Assembly: GCA_900404475.1 (NCBI GenBank)
Contig: OUQQ01000319.1
Coordinates: 1 to 22,304, forward strand
Source: Spongospora subterranea
Taxonomy: Eukaryota; Endomyxa; Phytomyxea; Plasmodiophorida; Plasmodiophoridae
Reading direction: 5' to 3'
Length of the DNA stretch: 22,304 nucleotides
Shown here: one piece after another, positions 22,205 through 22,304 of the stretch
How the letters are laid out: the number at the start of each line of letters is the position of its first letter
Numbering within the stretch: position 1 is the stretch's first letter
Program-made: the position numbers and the translations under genes
The notes under the pieces: generated by a model
The model's database searches: none
Seen by the model: only the letters and a program-made list of their open reading frames with translations
What the model was told of the DNA's origin: nothing

Positions 22205-22304
22205 GAGTCCCACACTCTTGTTGTAGATAAGCCATTAGAAGATGCCGACCGTAAGACGCACAGCGCCCGTCGATGAGCAGGAGGAGCGAACTCCCCACGT
22301 CCTA
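22205..22304. other. Window end, nothing recognised
   Basis: About 100 bp without an open frame or motif. It may contain the outer end of the transposon, but no inverted repeat partner was identified. Confidence 0.3.

Noticed and set aside
1..22304. TGA read as tryptophan (variant genetic code), suggested by in-frame TGA codons in the kinase gene, PHD gene and transposase
   Set aside because: The 1187-codon WDR35 model has no internal TGA and all its tryptophans are TGG. GPKOW, the channel and the deaminase all end naturally at TGA. The kinase TGA is removed by an in-phase intron, and the transposase is decayed.
1..22304. tRNA or rRNA genes
   Set aside because: I looked for T-loop-like GGTTCRA motifs with matching arms and found none that fold into a cloverleaf; no rRNA-like block was seen.

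Overview
This is a nuclear eukaryotic window. Its genes are cut by many short GT-AG introns, mostly 48-106 nt with one of 39 nt and one of 42 nt. Reading across those introns by phase gave several complete protein models. An intraflagellar-transport gene means the organism builds a cilium or flagellum. The high intron density, a deaminase of a type I associate from memory with diatoms and oomycetes, and an oomycete-like Tc1 transposase remnant fit a flagellated protist, perhaps a stramenopile. A chytrid or aphelid relative is not excluded. No taxonomic marker is present, so this is inference.

Layout: (1) 1-235, a short degenerate tandem repeat and a perfect hairpin. (2) 236-1562 (+), choline/ethanolamine kinase, 6 exons, 343 aa. 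(3) 1574-2773 (-), the G-patch/KOW splicing factor GPKOW/Spp2, 2 exons, 382 aa, with its stop only 11 bp from the kinase stop. (4) 2774-3658, intergenic with a CAGA microsatellite. (5) 3659-5090 (+), a PHD-finger protein with an Fn3-like stretch, exon structure only partly solved. (6) 5411-10152 (+), WDR35/IFT121, 20 exons, 1187 aa, complete. (7) 10153-11225, no confident gene. (8) 11226-14915 (+), a six-transmembrane cyclic-nucleotide-gated-type channel with an N-terminal SAM domain in the same phase-consistent model, 17 exons, 907 aa. (9) 14916-15666, no confident gene. (10) 15667-18115 (+), a 539-aa protein with a C-terminal cytidine/deoxycytidylate deaminase domain, 15 exons, one of them a 17-nt microexon holding two zinc-ligand cysteines. 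(11) 18116-22304, a gene-poor area of decayed mobile elements: a possible LTR-retroelement scrap, the 3' end of a LINE, and a broken Tc1/mariner-type transposase.

The genes do not form a pathway: lipid synthesis, splicing, chromatin reading, ciliary transport, ion flux and nucleotide deamination are unrelated neighbours. The two most interesting loci are the SAM-channel fusion, with an unusual pore filter, and the deaminase, with an extra N-terminal module and a long insertion between its two zinc motifs. All exon models were assembled by eye from reading frame, splice dinucleotides and family resemblance. No alignment or transcript data were available.
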